A DNA stretch of 64,000 bases. Origin: Diphasiastrum complanatum. Its lineage: Eukaryota > Streptophyta > Lycopodiopsida > Lycopodiales > Lycopodiaceae. A program made the position numbers and the translations under genes. Shown piece by piece: positions 20,686-30,190 of this stretch. The stretch spans positions 8,026,472-8,090,471 of the forward strand of contig CM055107.1 of NCBI GenBank assembly GCA_029204225.1. Reading direction: 5' to 3'. Below the pieces are notes generated by a model. It saw only the letters and a program-made list of their open reading frames with translations, was not told where the DNA came from and searched no databases. Position 1 is the stretch's first letter. The number at the start of each line of letters is the position of its first letter.

Positions 20686-22488
20686 ATGGCTACAATGAGT
20701 GGATTCATGTAGGAAGGCAATGACAAGCTTACCTCATCCAACTACTCTACATGGATGGTGAGAATGGAATCACTTCTTGAAATGCATGAGTTGATGGATA
20801 TTGTTGTAGGGTTGGAGGAGAGACCCTTGGTTCAACAAGATCAAGCGAGGTATGACAAGAGAGCAAAGAAAGATCTACACATGATCAAGATGAATGCTAC
20901 AACGAGCTACTCAAGGAGATTGGTAAGTCCAATTTATCTCGAGAGGCTTGGGAAGCTTTGAAGAAGCTTTATGAATCCAAGTCTACATCTAGAGTGTTGA
21001 CTCTAAGAAGACAAATCTTTCAAAGCATACAAAAGAAAAAAGAAAGTCCTAATACTTTTGTTTTGAGAGTGAAGACTTTAAGTGATGAGTTAGCTTGCAT
21101 TAATGAGAGCATTTATGAAGGAGAGCTTGTTCAAGTCATTATTAAAAATTTGTTGGATGCTCATGCTAACATTGTACAAAACTATTCAAAAAACTTTGCC
21201 AAGTTTGGTGGATCTTCAAGAGATCTTGATCAATGAGAAACATTGACATCTCAAGATGAGGAGGCCATGTTCATCAAGGACAAGTTCAAGGGCAAAGGTA
21301 CGGGCAAGTGATCTAAAGGACAAGATGGTGAGTCTTCTTCTTTGGTAAGAAGAAAGATAGGTCTAAATTGAAGTGCTTCTATTGTGGCATCAAGGGGCAG
21401 TAGTTTGGAAGTGATTGCTACAAAAAGAAGAGAGATCAAGGAGGCAAGCAAGGTAATCTAACTCTTGATGAGGATGGTGTTGATGCTCAAAACACAAATG
21501 ATGATGCTTTTTTGATGTCTTCATGTTTGAGTTCTATTGTTGGAGATATTGATCCGTTGTGGATTGAGAGTGGAGCAAGCTCACACATGACTTTTCACAA
21601 GGAGTATTTCACTTCTTTATTGCCAACATATGGAGATGACAAGAGGGTGATCTACAAGGCCAATGATGGTAAGTGTGCAATCAAAGGGATTGGCACAATA
21701 CCTATTTCTCTCTCTACAAATAGGAATGTTGATTTGAAGGATGTTTTGTTCATTCCATCTATTACTAAGAACCTACTTAGTGTGAGTCAATTGCTAAACA
21801 AAGGTCTTAAAGTGGAGTTTAATGGAGATCAAAAGGAAGGATGTCTTGATTGCAAAAGGTAAAAGGCAAGGGAAGTTATTCAAACTAGATGCTTGTGTTA
21901 TTGCTAACCAAATTGGATGTGTGGCAAGTGAGCAAATATCCATGCAAGAGGTTTGGTATAAGAGGATGGGGCATCTCAACTTCAAAGTATTAGAGGTAAT
22001 GGCTAGAAAGCAAGTTGTGATTGACCTTCCAAGTTCCTTGAGTAGCATCAATCATGTTTGTGAGTCTTGTGCTTTGTCAAAGTCACATAGACTACCTTAT
22101 ACTAGATCTACATCTAGATCTACAAAGACTTTTCAAGTTGTACATTCGGATATTCATGGAATTACTACAATTAGCAATAGTGGAGCTAAGATGTATGTAA
22201 ATTTCATTGATGATTTTAGTAGATATTGTTGGGTATTGCTAACCAAGTTGGATGTGCGGAAAGTGATCAAATATCCATGCAAGAGGTGTGGCATAAGAGG
22301 TAGGGGCATCTCAACTTCAAAGCATTGGAGGTAATGGGCAGCTAGAAAGCAAGTTGTTATTGGCTTTCCAAGTTCCTTAAGTAGCATCAATCATGTTTGT
22401 GAGTCTTGTGCTTTGTCAAAGTCACATAGACTACCTTATACTAGATCTACATCTAGATCTACAAAGCCTTTTCAAGTTGTACAGTCAG
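20686..22488 (+). pseudogene. Copia-F gag, protease and start of integrase, broken
   Basis: Starting at ATG 20686, the fragments read in order. Gag has SNYSTWMVRMESLLEM and RVLTLRRQIFQS. A damaged zinc knuckle (KCFYCGIKGQ then a stop) follows. Protease reads WIESGASSHMT, with Glu in place of the catalytic Asp of DSGA. GAG-pre-integrase reads VWYKRMGHLNF, and the integrase start has FIDDFSRYCWV. At least four frameshifts or stops occur, near 20710, 20910, 21236, 21310 and 21830. It is a relative of Copia-A (similar gag and integrase start). It ends at 22488, where an LTR-like sequence begins. No RT remains. Confidence 0.85.
22238..22488 (+). repeat. Local direct duplication inside Copia-F (about 250 bases)
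   Basis: The pre-integrase segment at about 21900-22145 is repeated at 22238-22485, including GCTAACCAA(A/G)TTGGATGTG and CTAGATCTACATCTAGATC. A few substitutions and small indels separate the copies. The duplication replaces the rest of the integrase. Confidence 0.8.
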
Positions 22489-23305
22489 TGTAGGGTCTAA
22501 GATCTTGCATAGTATAGCCCTCCTGCTTGTCAACAAGGGTTAGATCACTGGATAGGTACCTAACTATGCATAGATGCTAATTTTAGTTAGTTTCCTACTT
22601 TGCATCTAACTCTATTCACCACTAATACTACTCTCCTTTAACTCTACTCCTCTACACTAACATTCATCTTGATTTGGGTGAGGGAAAGGGATAGAAAAGG
22701 AGAGGAAGAGAGAAGAGAAGAGAGAAGATAGAGAGATGAGATGGAGGTTAGCTCAAATGCTCAATGTCATTGCTTATGAAAAAACCTTAACTAGCATAAA
22801 CCAAAAAGCATGGGAAATGAAAATAACAAGCAATCACAACAATAGCATAAGCAAGATTGATTAGCAAATGAGGATGCTTGAGCTCTCAAAATGGTAGAGT
22901 CTCCTCCTCTCTATTAAGCATGGAAATAGTGTACAAATGGTGTCTTTTTATAAAATGGGGAAGGCCCTTGCCCCTCAATCCTATTGGCTAATATTCACAT
23001 TGATCCTATCCATTCATCTTGGACCCAACTTGATCCAAGGGTCCACAAAAAGTACATTGGAAATCACAAGATTCATGTGAGTCCAAAATTGGACCCAACT
23101 CTAAAAAGTAAACTCTAAGTTTAAAATTGACTTTGGGCCTCAAGTTTTATTTTAATTACAAAGGGCCCAAGTCTATTATTTTATTTACAACTCCACTTGC
23201 GCGCTCATTGGGCCATGGGCTTATACACGTAGGATGTCATGCCCTCGCAACACATTTTTTTAGTTGAATATATTTATTTACACTTTGTTGGAAATACCCC
23301 CAACA
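22489..23305 (-). repeat. Probable 3' LTR of the second Tat-like Gypsy element (817 bases)
   Basis: On the minus strand it starts TGTTGGGGGTATTTCC 46 bases after the aORF stop and ends GACCCTACA, giving TG...CA ends. The plus strand has TTTATAAAA near 22950, and the region is free of coding frames. There is no good purine tract before it and no clear target duplication, so an independent solo LTR is possible. Confidence 0.45.
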
Positions 23306-23351
23306 GGACCCACGGCCTGAAGTAGTGCCGGTCCCTTGGCACTCTGCCTGT

Positions 23352-25755
23352 TTAGTATAGCGTTTTCTTCGCCCGCCTTTGTTGGATCAGGTAGGTGGTG
23401 ACGTCCTCCATAAAGTTGAGGCGGTCTAGTTTCTTCAAGTCCTTGGGCATGTGAAGGGACTTGTGGGCTCCTCGCAGCCAATCTTGGTCGACCCATGTTT
23501 GGAATCTGCGTGTCCATGGATCACCCTGAAGCGCAGCTCGGTAATACACGCGAGCAATTGGCAACTGATCTTTGACTTTGTCTGAAGGTAGCGTCTTATT
23601 AACGTCAAAGAATATGGATGGGAGAAAATTGTCTCATTTAGTTTCAATGCCCATTAAATGTTCTAAGTCCCAGGTGTAAGTGGTTGTCGCATGGACTGTT
23701 GGATCAGGGCAATTGATATATTGGTTTGCGAACACGGTCGGAGCCCTTCTAGGGTCTACATCCATAGTCCACCCATATTCATATGGTATGACCGGCCAAT
23801 TAAAATTCTGAAGTGTAATCTTGTCCAGAGGGGTGCCGCATTCCTCCCATTTGGATCTTCGTGGACATGGCAGAAAGTGCGCGTTCACACATAATTGTTG
23901 TGGACTCATCACGTAGGCCCTGATGGCCATAGAGTCTCTTTTGAACAACTGCTGACGCCACTTTGGTTGTGGTTGGAGGGCGGGTAATGCTTGCAGTTCT
24001 TTGTCCCTTATGGTCAAAGCCGAAAATGATATCTGTCAGCCTCCTCTTGATGACTTGTGGGGATACTTTGATAGGAATTCGTTGATTTTCTCCCCCACGG
24101 ATTTGGGTCGTCTGAAGGCCCGGCTGGTAGATATCATGCGCGAACCTCTAGATGATGTAGCTTGGCTTTGGCTGGTAGCTGCGCCTTGGTCCTGGTCTCA
24201 CATCTCAGCAGCCGTATCCGCCTGCCCTTGGTCTTGGCCTTCAGAACCTTGATCTTGGTGAAATCCCCCTGCTGCCTGCTGGCTCTGGTCTTGGCTTGTG
24301 CTGGCTTGTGCAGCGTCAAAAATAGGTGGTGGTGGAATTACCATGGGGGTTGGCTAGGCCTTCGTTTCCATGAATTTTTGGCAGGCCTTGAGGGCTTGCT
24401 TGGCCTAGGCGAGCTCATGAGTTGCGCTGGTCCGATATTTGTTGAACTCTGTCTGGTTTGAGAAGCAACTGTGGAAATAGGGGTGAGGACGGTTTGTCCA
24501 AACGAGAGGATGGGAGGAACAGAGGGCAACTGGAGAGTGGTGTGGAGTATGGAAGAAGGTGAGGATGGAGCAGAAAGTGTCTGGAGTGGGGGTGAAAATC
24601 GATAACTTGCATCCACAATAGAGTGTCAAGAGACAACTGAGAATCGGCGGGATCAAATATGAAAGGAGAAACAGTGGCGGTAGGAGTGATGGAGGATGCG
24701 ATGGTGATGGACGGAGTAGTGGATAATGGAGCAGAGATGGACGTAGTATCAATAGAGGAAGCGGGGATGGAGACAAAAACAGATGTGGATGGAACAGGAA
24801 GAGAGGTAGTAACAATCGAGATCGGAGTGGAGGGCTACACGGAAGAAGAAGTTGTGGTGGTTGATGGAGTGGTTAGTGCGGTAGTGGAGGCACATCTTCG
24901 GGTAGCAGGTGGAGATGTGGATGTAGAGGCAGTGCCACACATTCATTTGTTGGCCGTTGTGTTAATAACTGCAGGTTGGGAGGAGGTGGACACTTGAGAT
25001 GGCGGATAAAGGTTAGTGTGTGGCACAAGGGTAGACAGAAGGGATGAGCGTTGGAAACCATGCACTTTTGCCTCGAGAAGTGCGCAGGCAAAGTTACACA
25101 ACAGGGGGCCTGCTGCGATACGCTCACGATTGTTGGGTTTGATGGAGTTGGTTAGTTCACGAATAAGGAAGCTATGCCAGTTGTATGGCACAATTGAGGG
25201 GCTAGGAAATTCCAAAAAAGATTCTACTATTTGAGTCAACAACTTACACTGGATTCCGTTCTTGCAAAATGTTGAAATAACCAGAAAGTTATTCAACAGA
25301 TGCGTAGCCGTCTGAATGACGGGTTCCGTGATATCATCTATCAGGTAAACATTGTTAGTCTGGATTGGGATTTCGGGTGCAGTTTGGGTGACGAACGGTT
25401 TGATTAGAGTTTTGGCATGGCAATGGGAGATGGGTTGACGATCACTGGACATAATGCCAATGGTGACCATCGAGTCTGCGTTAATCCTGACCTTGTACGT
25501 GGTACCTTGGTACAGGAAGTGAAAACGAGTCTTTTCCTCATCCCAGGTGGCGTAAGCATGAAGGTCGAGGCCCATGTTAATCTCAGAATGAAAAAGCGTC
25601 GGGTAAAAACCCATTGCTTGTAGAAGTGGGCTGGCTGTCTGCAGCCATGGTTGGATCAGAGCGTCAGAAGGTAAAGGCCAAATCTGTGTGGCCTCAGGGA
25701 TTTGATGTTGGATCACCTATTTGGTGCCAGAGTCTTCAAAGGATGAGGAGGCCAT
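23352..25755 (-). pseudogene. Post-pol accessory ORF (aORF) of a Tat-like Gypsy element, copy 2
   Basis: This is the longer copy of the unknown ORF, about 800 codons from ATG 25755 (MASSSFEDSG) to TAA 23352. Premature stops or frame changes occur near 25718, 24943, 24415, 24230 and 23636. Order: a conserved N-terminal domain (about residues 10-270, shared with copy 1), a Ser/Thr/Pro-rich mucin-like stretch (24660-24950), and a Gln-rich stretch with repeated QDQ/GQ (24180-24320). A Trp-rich C-terminal domain follows (PKWRQQLF, VIPYEYGWTMDVDP, RRFQTWVDQDWLRG). I recognise no known family. It lies about 1.1 kb after the integrase on the same strand, as in copy 1. Candidate roles are an env-like or other accessory protein; neither is shown. 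Confidence 0.55.
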
Positions 25756-25990
25756 GTTAGCAGTAATGATTGGAGGTCAAAAAAGTAGGAAAAACGATGA
25801 AAAATGGAAAAAGGTGTGGAAACGACAAAAAATGGTGAATAACGAGTGTTGGATGACAAGAAGTGTAGTTCAGAGCGCAGATCGGTGTTAGCTGGTAGGA
25901 AGTTTGGTCGCAAACGGAGAACTTGGTAATTTCAGTGTAAATTTTGGCAAAGCTTTGCTAGCAAAGGTGACAAATGACTCGAATTCAGCC

Positions 25991-25998
25991 CTTATATA
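25991..25998 (-). promoter_or_regulatory. TATA box upstream of aORF copy 2
   Basis: TATATAAG on the minus strand lies about 237 bases before ATG 25755. The flanking GGGCTGAATTCGA block is conserved in copy 1, where the box reads TATAAG. An internal promoter for a separate aORF transcript is inferred. Confidence 0.4.
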
Positions 25999-26089
25999 GC
26001 GGAATTTAGAGTGCGTATTAGGTGAAATCCACTTTCCTTTGCTCAGTTCCACCCAAATTTTGGCAGGCACCTTCTTCACAAAATTCTAA

Positions 26090-26869
26090 GACCTCAGGGA
26101 AGTCTGCGAGAGTCCAAAAGGTGATTTGACTGCTATGCGAAGGTTCTGCGAGGGTTTAGACTGTCTATGAGGGTTCAACTCTCACAGGAAGTGATCTCTA
26201 GCACAACTTGCTCCTATCATTGAATTTTCAAGATCAGACCATGTAGACAGACTAATTTCACTGTCTTGATTCCATTAAGGCACTTTGCGAGGGTTGGTAA
26301 GATGATCTTGATGCTCTACGAGGGTTCTGAAAATTCAGCTCCTGAGAACCCTCGCACTCACTAGAAAATGGTGATTCCTCTATCAAGAACTCTCACAGAG
26401 GTTTTCATGGATGCATCTGGGTCAGATGTGGTGACCGTCCAAGTTTCAAGAGCTATCTCCCAAGGGATCTCAAAAAATCATGAAAAAAGTGCTCTTTCAT
26501 AGTGTGTTTTTTGATGAGATCTCCATATTTTCTGATTTTTAACTTTTGTGAACTGGTAATCAGCTTCATCTAGGCTTGATCTGACTGTTGGTAGTTCTCT
26601 GAAAGTTCTGATGGATACTTGGTAACAGATCCATTAGTCAATCCGATGATCTGCTTCCTTCTTGATCCTATCTGGATCTGGATCCTTCTTGGATTCTGAT
26701 GGATTTTTCCGATCTTTCCAGATCTGGCTGATTCTTGATGGATCTAGCTTGATTTGGCTTGATCTTCCTAGATCTAGTTGTGATGGTTTACCATAAATAG
26801 CTTTTCGTAACATTCCATCATCAATCTGGATCTCCCTTACTGTGGTGGCCAATACTTGTGCCACTAGCT
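26090..26869. repeat. Integrase-aORF spacer with GCGA(A/G)GGTT motifs and GATCTGG-rich stretch
   Basis: Motif copies occur near 26138, 26149, 26289 and 26317, with inverted copies near 26347 and 26386. From 26650 to 26780 the sequence is rich in GGATCTGG/CTTGATC variants. The array is analogous to 4993-5571. Confidence 0.5.
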
Positions 26870-27515
26870 ACCGTTGATGGGTGTATCAAATGGTGTCCCA
26901 TCTAGCTTTTTCAGATTCACGGCTCCATGAAAGAGTTTCCTTGATCCGATAAGGACCTTCGCCTATGAATTTTAACTTTCCCTTGATCGCCTTGGTTTTA
27001 TACAACAGGACCAGATCTCCGAAATGAAGATCTTTTGTAATCTACGATCATGCCATGCTTTGTGTCTTTCCTTTTCAGCTACCAGTGCATGCACAACTAG
27101 TAATCGTGTTTCACAGAGTTTGGCGTAGTTGTAGAGATTTGGACTCATTAAGGCATTGTGTGGTGGCAATCCTTAATGAAGGAACTAAAAACTCTATTGG
27201 CATCGCAGCATCCTAACCATATACCAATTGGAAGGGTGTTTGATCAGTGCTTCCTTTATATGCAGTCCTGAATGCCCACAAAGCACCATGCAATTTATGT
27301 TCCCAATCTGATTTGCTAGCTTCAACTATTTTCGTGAGCACACTACACAAGATCCTATTGGATGATTCTGCTTGCCCATTACCATTTCTGACTAGCTCTA
27401 CCGGGCACCCAAAACGTACAATGATATTTTCATAAACGAACTTGGCAGTGGTCCTAGCATGAGCTACTCTTACTGCCTTGGCTTCGACCCACTTGGTGAG
27501 GTAGTCCACCTCATG
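26870..27515 (-). pseudogene. Tat-like Gypsy integrase fragment, copy 2
   Basis: The minus strand encodes [33 protein letters not shown], then NGQAESSNRIL and WAFRTAYKGSTDQTPF. The C-terminal part has CETRLLVVHAL and a decayed GPYRIKETL ... DGTPFDTPINGS block. Compared with 5572-6450 it lacks a segment between the second and third catalytic regions, and has frameshifts near 27210 and 26980. It is cut at about 27515 by a plus-strand chromodomain Gypsy remnant. The aORF follows downstream. Confidence 0.82.
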
Positions 27516-28297
27516 GGAACTGGACTGAATTTCAGCATTGCATATCACCCTCAGACAGATGGGCAAACGGAACAAGTCAATCGACAGATTGAACAATATT
27601 TATGAAATTATGTCGCTTGGGACCAATCCGATTGGGTCAACTACTTGGATATTCTCGAGTTTGCACATAACAACCAAGTGAACAGATCTATTGGAAGGGC
27701 CCTTCGAGATAAGCAATGGTCGGCTACCGATTGTTCCAAGCTCTTTTCTTACAAGCATGAAAGAAACTCCAGTACCCACTGTGGAAGAATTCATCAATGA
27801 GTGGCACACAAAGCTGACAGAGGTGAAGTCATTTTTAGAGCAGTCCCAAAGTATGGCAGTTGACGTAAACCCACATTGACGAGAACTGGAATTTGAGGAA
27901 GGTGATCAAGTGTGGCTGAACACAAAGAACATTGCGTTACCAAAAGGTTTCTCTCATAGGTTCGTTCGACCTTATGCAGGGCCATATTATGTCACCAAGA
28001 AGATCAACTCAGTGGCTTACCGATTGGCGCTGCCATCCAGCTTCGATATACACAATGTGTTTTGTATCTCATTACTCAAACGGTACAAACCAGATGAGCG
28101 ATTTGATCGGCAACACAAACTCCGTCACCCACCAGTGACACTTGATGATACGAAGAGGCAGCTTGTACCAGAACAAATATTGACACATAGAAAGCGAACT
28201 GGCGTTCAATGTGAATATCTAGTGAAGTGGCGACGGGCTCCACTCATTGAGACTTCTTGGGAGTACAAAGACAAACTTAAGGAGGGAGCCCCTTGAA
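27516..28297 (+). pseudogene. Chromodomain Gypsy (chromovirus) integrase C-terminus and chromodomain
   Basis: The plus strand reads [20 protein letters not shown] and WVNYLDILEFAHNNQVN from the integrase core. The GPY/F-like C-terminal region has RPYAGPYYVTKKINSVAYRL with LPSSFDIHNVFCISLLKRY. The final chromodomain has QILTHRKRTGVQCEYLVKW and ETSWEYKDKL. Chromodomains steer integration toward particular chromatin marks. A stop near 27602, a frame change near 27730 and a stop near 27878 make it a pseudogene. The 5' part of pol is missing where it joins the Tat-like integrase. Its 3' LTR begins 334 bases downstream. Confidence 0.88.
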
Positions 28298-28630
28298 GTA
28301 CTGGTGGATTATCTGCAGAAGAATCAACGCAATAGTCATTTTTCCAGATCGGCACACAAAGCACTACCTGGTGGCATGCCTCCTGTATGAACACTCATGG
28401 CCATTCTGAAGTTCAAGGAACTTCCAGATATCATTCTTAAGTTTGTCAATAAATCACTTGCAACTTTACACAAGTTTTACATAAGTGAACTTTATCTACA
28501 CTTTTCTAGTGCTACTGCAAATGTATTTTTAATTCAAAGTTGTTAAGGCCGGTGAATTAAGCCCGTGCCATGCGTCCTAGGTCTAGTTTGGCCCTGATGA
28601 GGACATCAACTTTTTCAAACGAGGGGAGGA

Positions 28631-29460
28631 TGTTGTAAAGCTGACTCAAGTGCACCCAGCGTGCCCTGTAAGACTCTAAGGGGTGACGCTCCCTAAGGTC
28701 CCAGAGCAAGTTAGAACGTCAAGGACTGAGCCTCGGATCTGTGGTGAGCCAGTCAAGTAGTCACAAGTCACGAGCTAGCTCTGGAGCTCGAGTCATGGCC
28801 TAGTCAGGAAGCAAGTTGATTCTACAACCGGAACGGCTCTCGGGACCCAGGTTCGGGAGCCAGAGTGATTTTGCCAGGCCTGCCAGGCTTAATTAGGAAA
28901 ATAAAAACTAAGTTCTAAAAAACATGTTTTACCAGAAAGCACTATGTTTCAGGATAGAGGGGATGCGCCGAATCACACCAAAACTATAGGGGGAGTCTGG
29001 CAGACAGAAACTTGGGCAGCTCAACCAGTGCCAGGAATCCAGTCGCCAGGTCTCAGCTCTCTCTATCAGCACGTGTTGGTGGCCCCGAGACCGGTCAGTC
29101 AATGTATGAATGTAACCTCTTCCAAATTTAATAAAGTTGATCCTTGGGGATGATTACCATTTCGGTTTTGCCTTCGGGACTAGTCCAAGTGGAAGGACCC
29201 TTACTACAACCTTTTTGCGTTGCCGGCGCCTAAGGGTCCACGTCACCGACGTGTGGCTTGCCGCTATGCCAATTGGTCAGTTTGGCGACCACTATGCCTT
29301 GGCTTTCATGTGTGGCTTGTCTTTGCCTTTGGTTACCTTCTGAGTTGGCTTTCGGGTTGGTTGGGATTCCAGTTTTCTTAAGTCTGAATGGTTAAGCTTG
29401 TTACATTTTTGAGTTGGCTTTTACGTAAGTGCATGATGGATGAATGTTAGACTTAAGCGC
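28631..29460 (+). repeat. 3' LTR of the chromodomain Gypsy
   Basis: A purine tract (CGAGGGGAGGA, 28620-28630) precedes TGTTGTAAAGCTGACTC. The LTR start and several internal blocks are shared with family E: CCGAATCACACCAA.ACTATAGGGG and the poly(A)-signal-like region ATGTAACCT...AATAAAGT. The right end is unclear near 29460, where a minus-strand E fragment begins. Confidence 0.65.
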
Positions 29461-29499
29461 GTGTTGGGGAAACCGCTCAAGTCCCAGCGCCCTTTGAGC

Positions 29500-30190
29500 C
29501 ACCGGCGCAATAGTGACCGACCTTAGTCTCCGGGGCACTGGCATGACAAGGCGGGCGCCAAGACAACATTCCAGCAAGGGAGGCTGAGACTTGGTTGGAG
29601 CTCGCCCTGAGTCGCAACCCGCACTCCCCTATAGTGTTGGTGGGATTTGCCACCTCCCCTCTGACCAAGTACTCCACCCAAGCCAGTAAAGCACATTTTC
29701 TCTCTCTAGGATTTTCTCTCTCTAGGAAGTCATTTTCTCTCTCTAGAATTTATTGATCCCCAGGTTTCCTTTAATCATGCCTAGATCGTGTGAGGTGATT
29801 GCACATCGATCTAAGCTCTCTAGACTTCGGTAGAACCGATCAAATATTTTTAGCCATAGGAACTTGGTGCCGGCTGGATTCTGATCACAGTGGCGCCAGC
29901 GCCAATGGCGACGGGAGTAGCAGGGGCGCTGCTGGCGCCGGAAGTAAAGCTTGTAAACGTAGCTTTACAATATACACCCCACCTTTATAAAATTTGATGT
30001 CCTCATCAGATATCAAATCAAAGTAAAAGTGTCTCCCAAATAAAATTAATAATATATTTAAGCTACTTGGCACATTACTCAATTTATTGGCCCCTTTTTA
30101 TTAACATGGTAGCTGGCACACCACAATTCGGAGGCTCAGCTCTTCGTACTGAAAATTTACATAGCTGAATTCTTACTCAAAAAATAGATC
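29500..30190 (-). repeat. Family E fragment (LTR start, polypurine tract, 3' internal end)
   Basis: This is a reverse-complement match to E1 around 55430-56115. The LTR part is about 29500-29972, with clustered GGCGCC sites near 29890-29940 and triple TTTCTCTCTCTAG near 29695-29755. The purine tract TATAAAGGTGGGG (minus) lies just above it, followed by the 3' end of the internal region. It is diverged from E1 and truncated on both sides. Confidence 0.75.

Noticed and set aside
24659-24997. Plus-strand acidic, Val/Glu/Asp-rich frame
   Set aside because: Antisense of the Ser/Thr/Pro-rich part of the aORF; repetitive composition explains the open frame.
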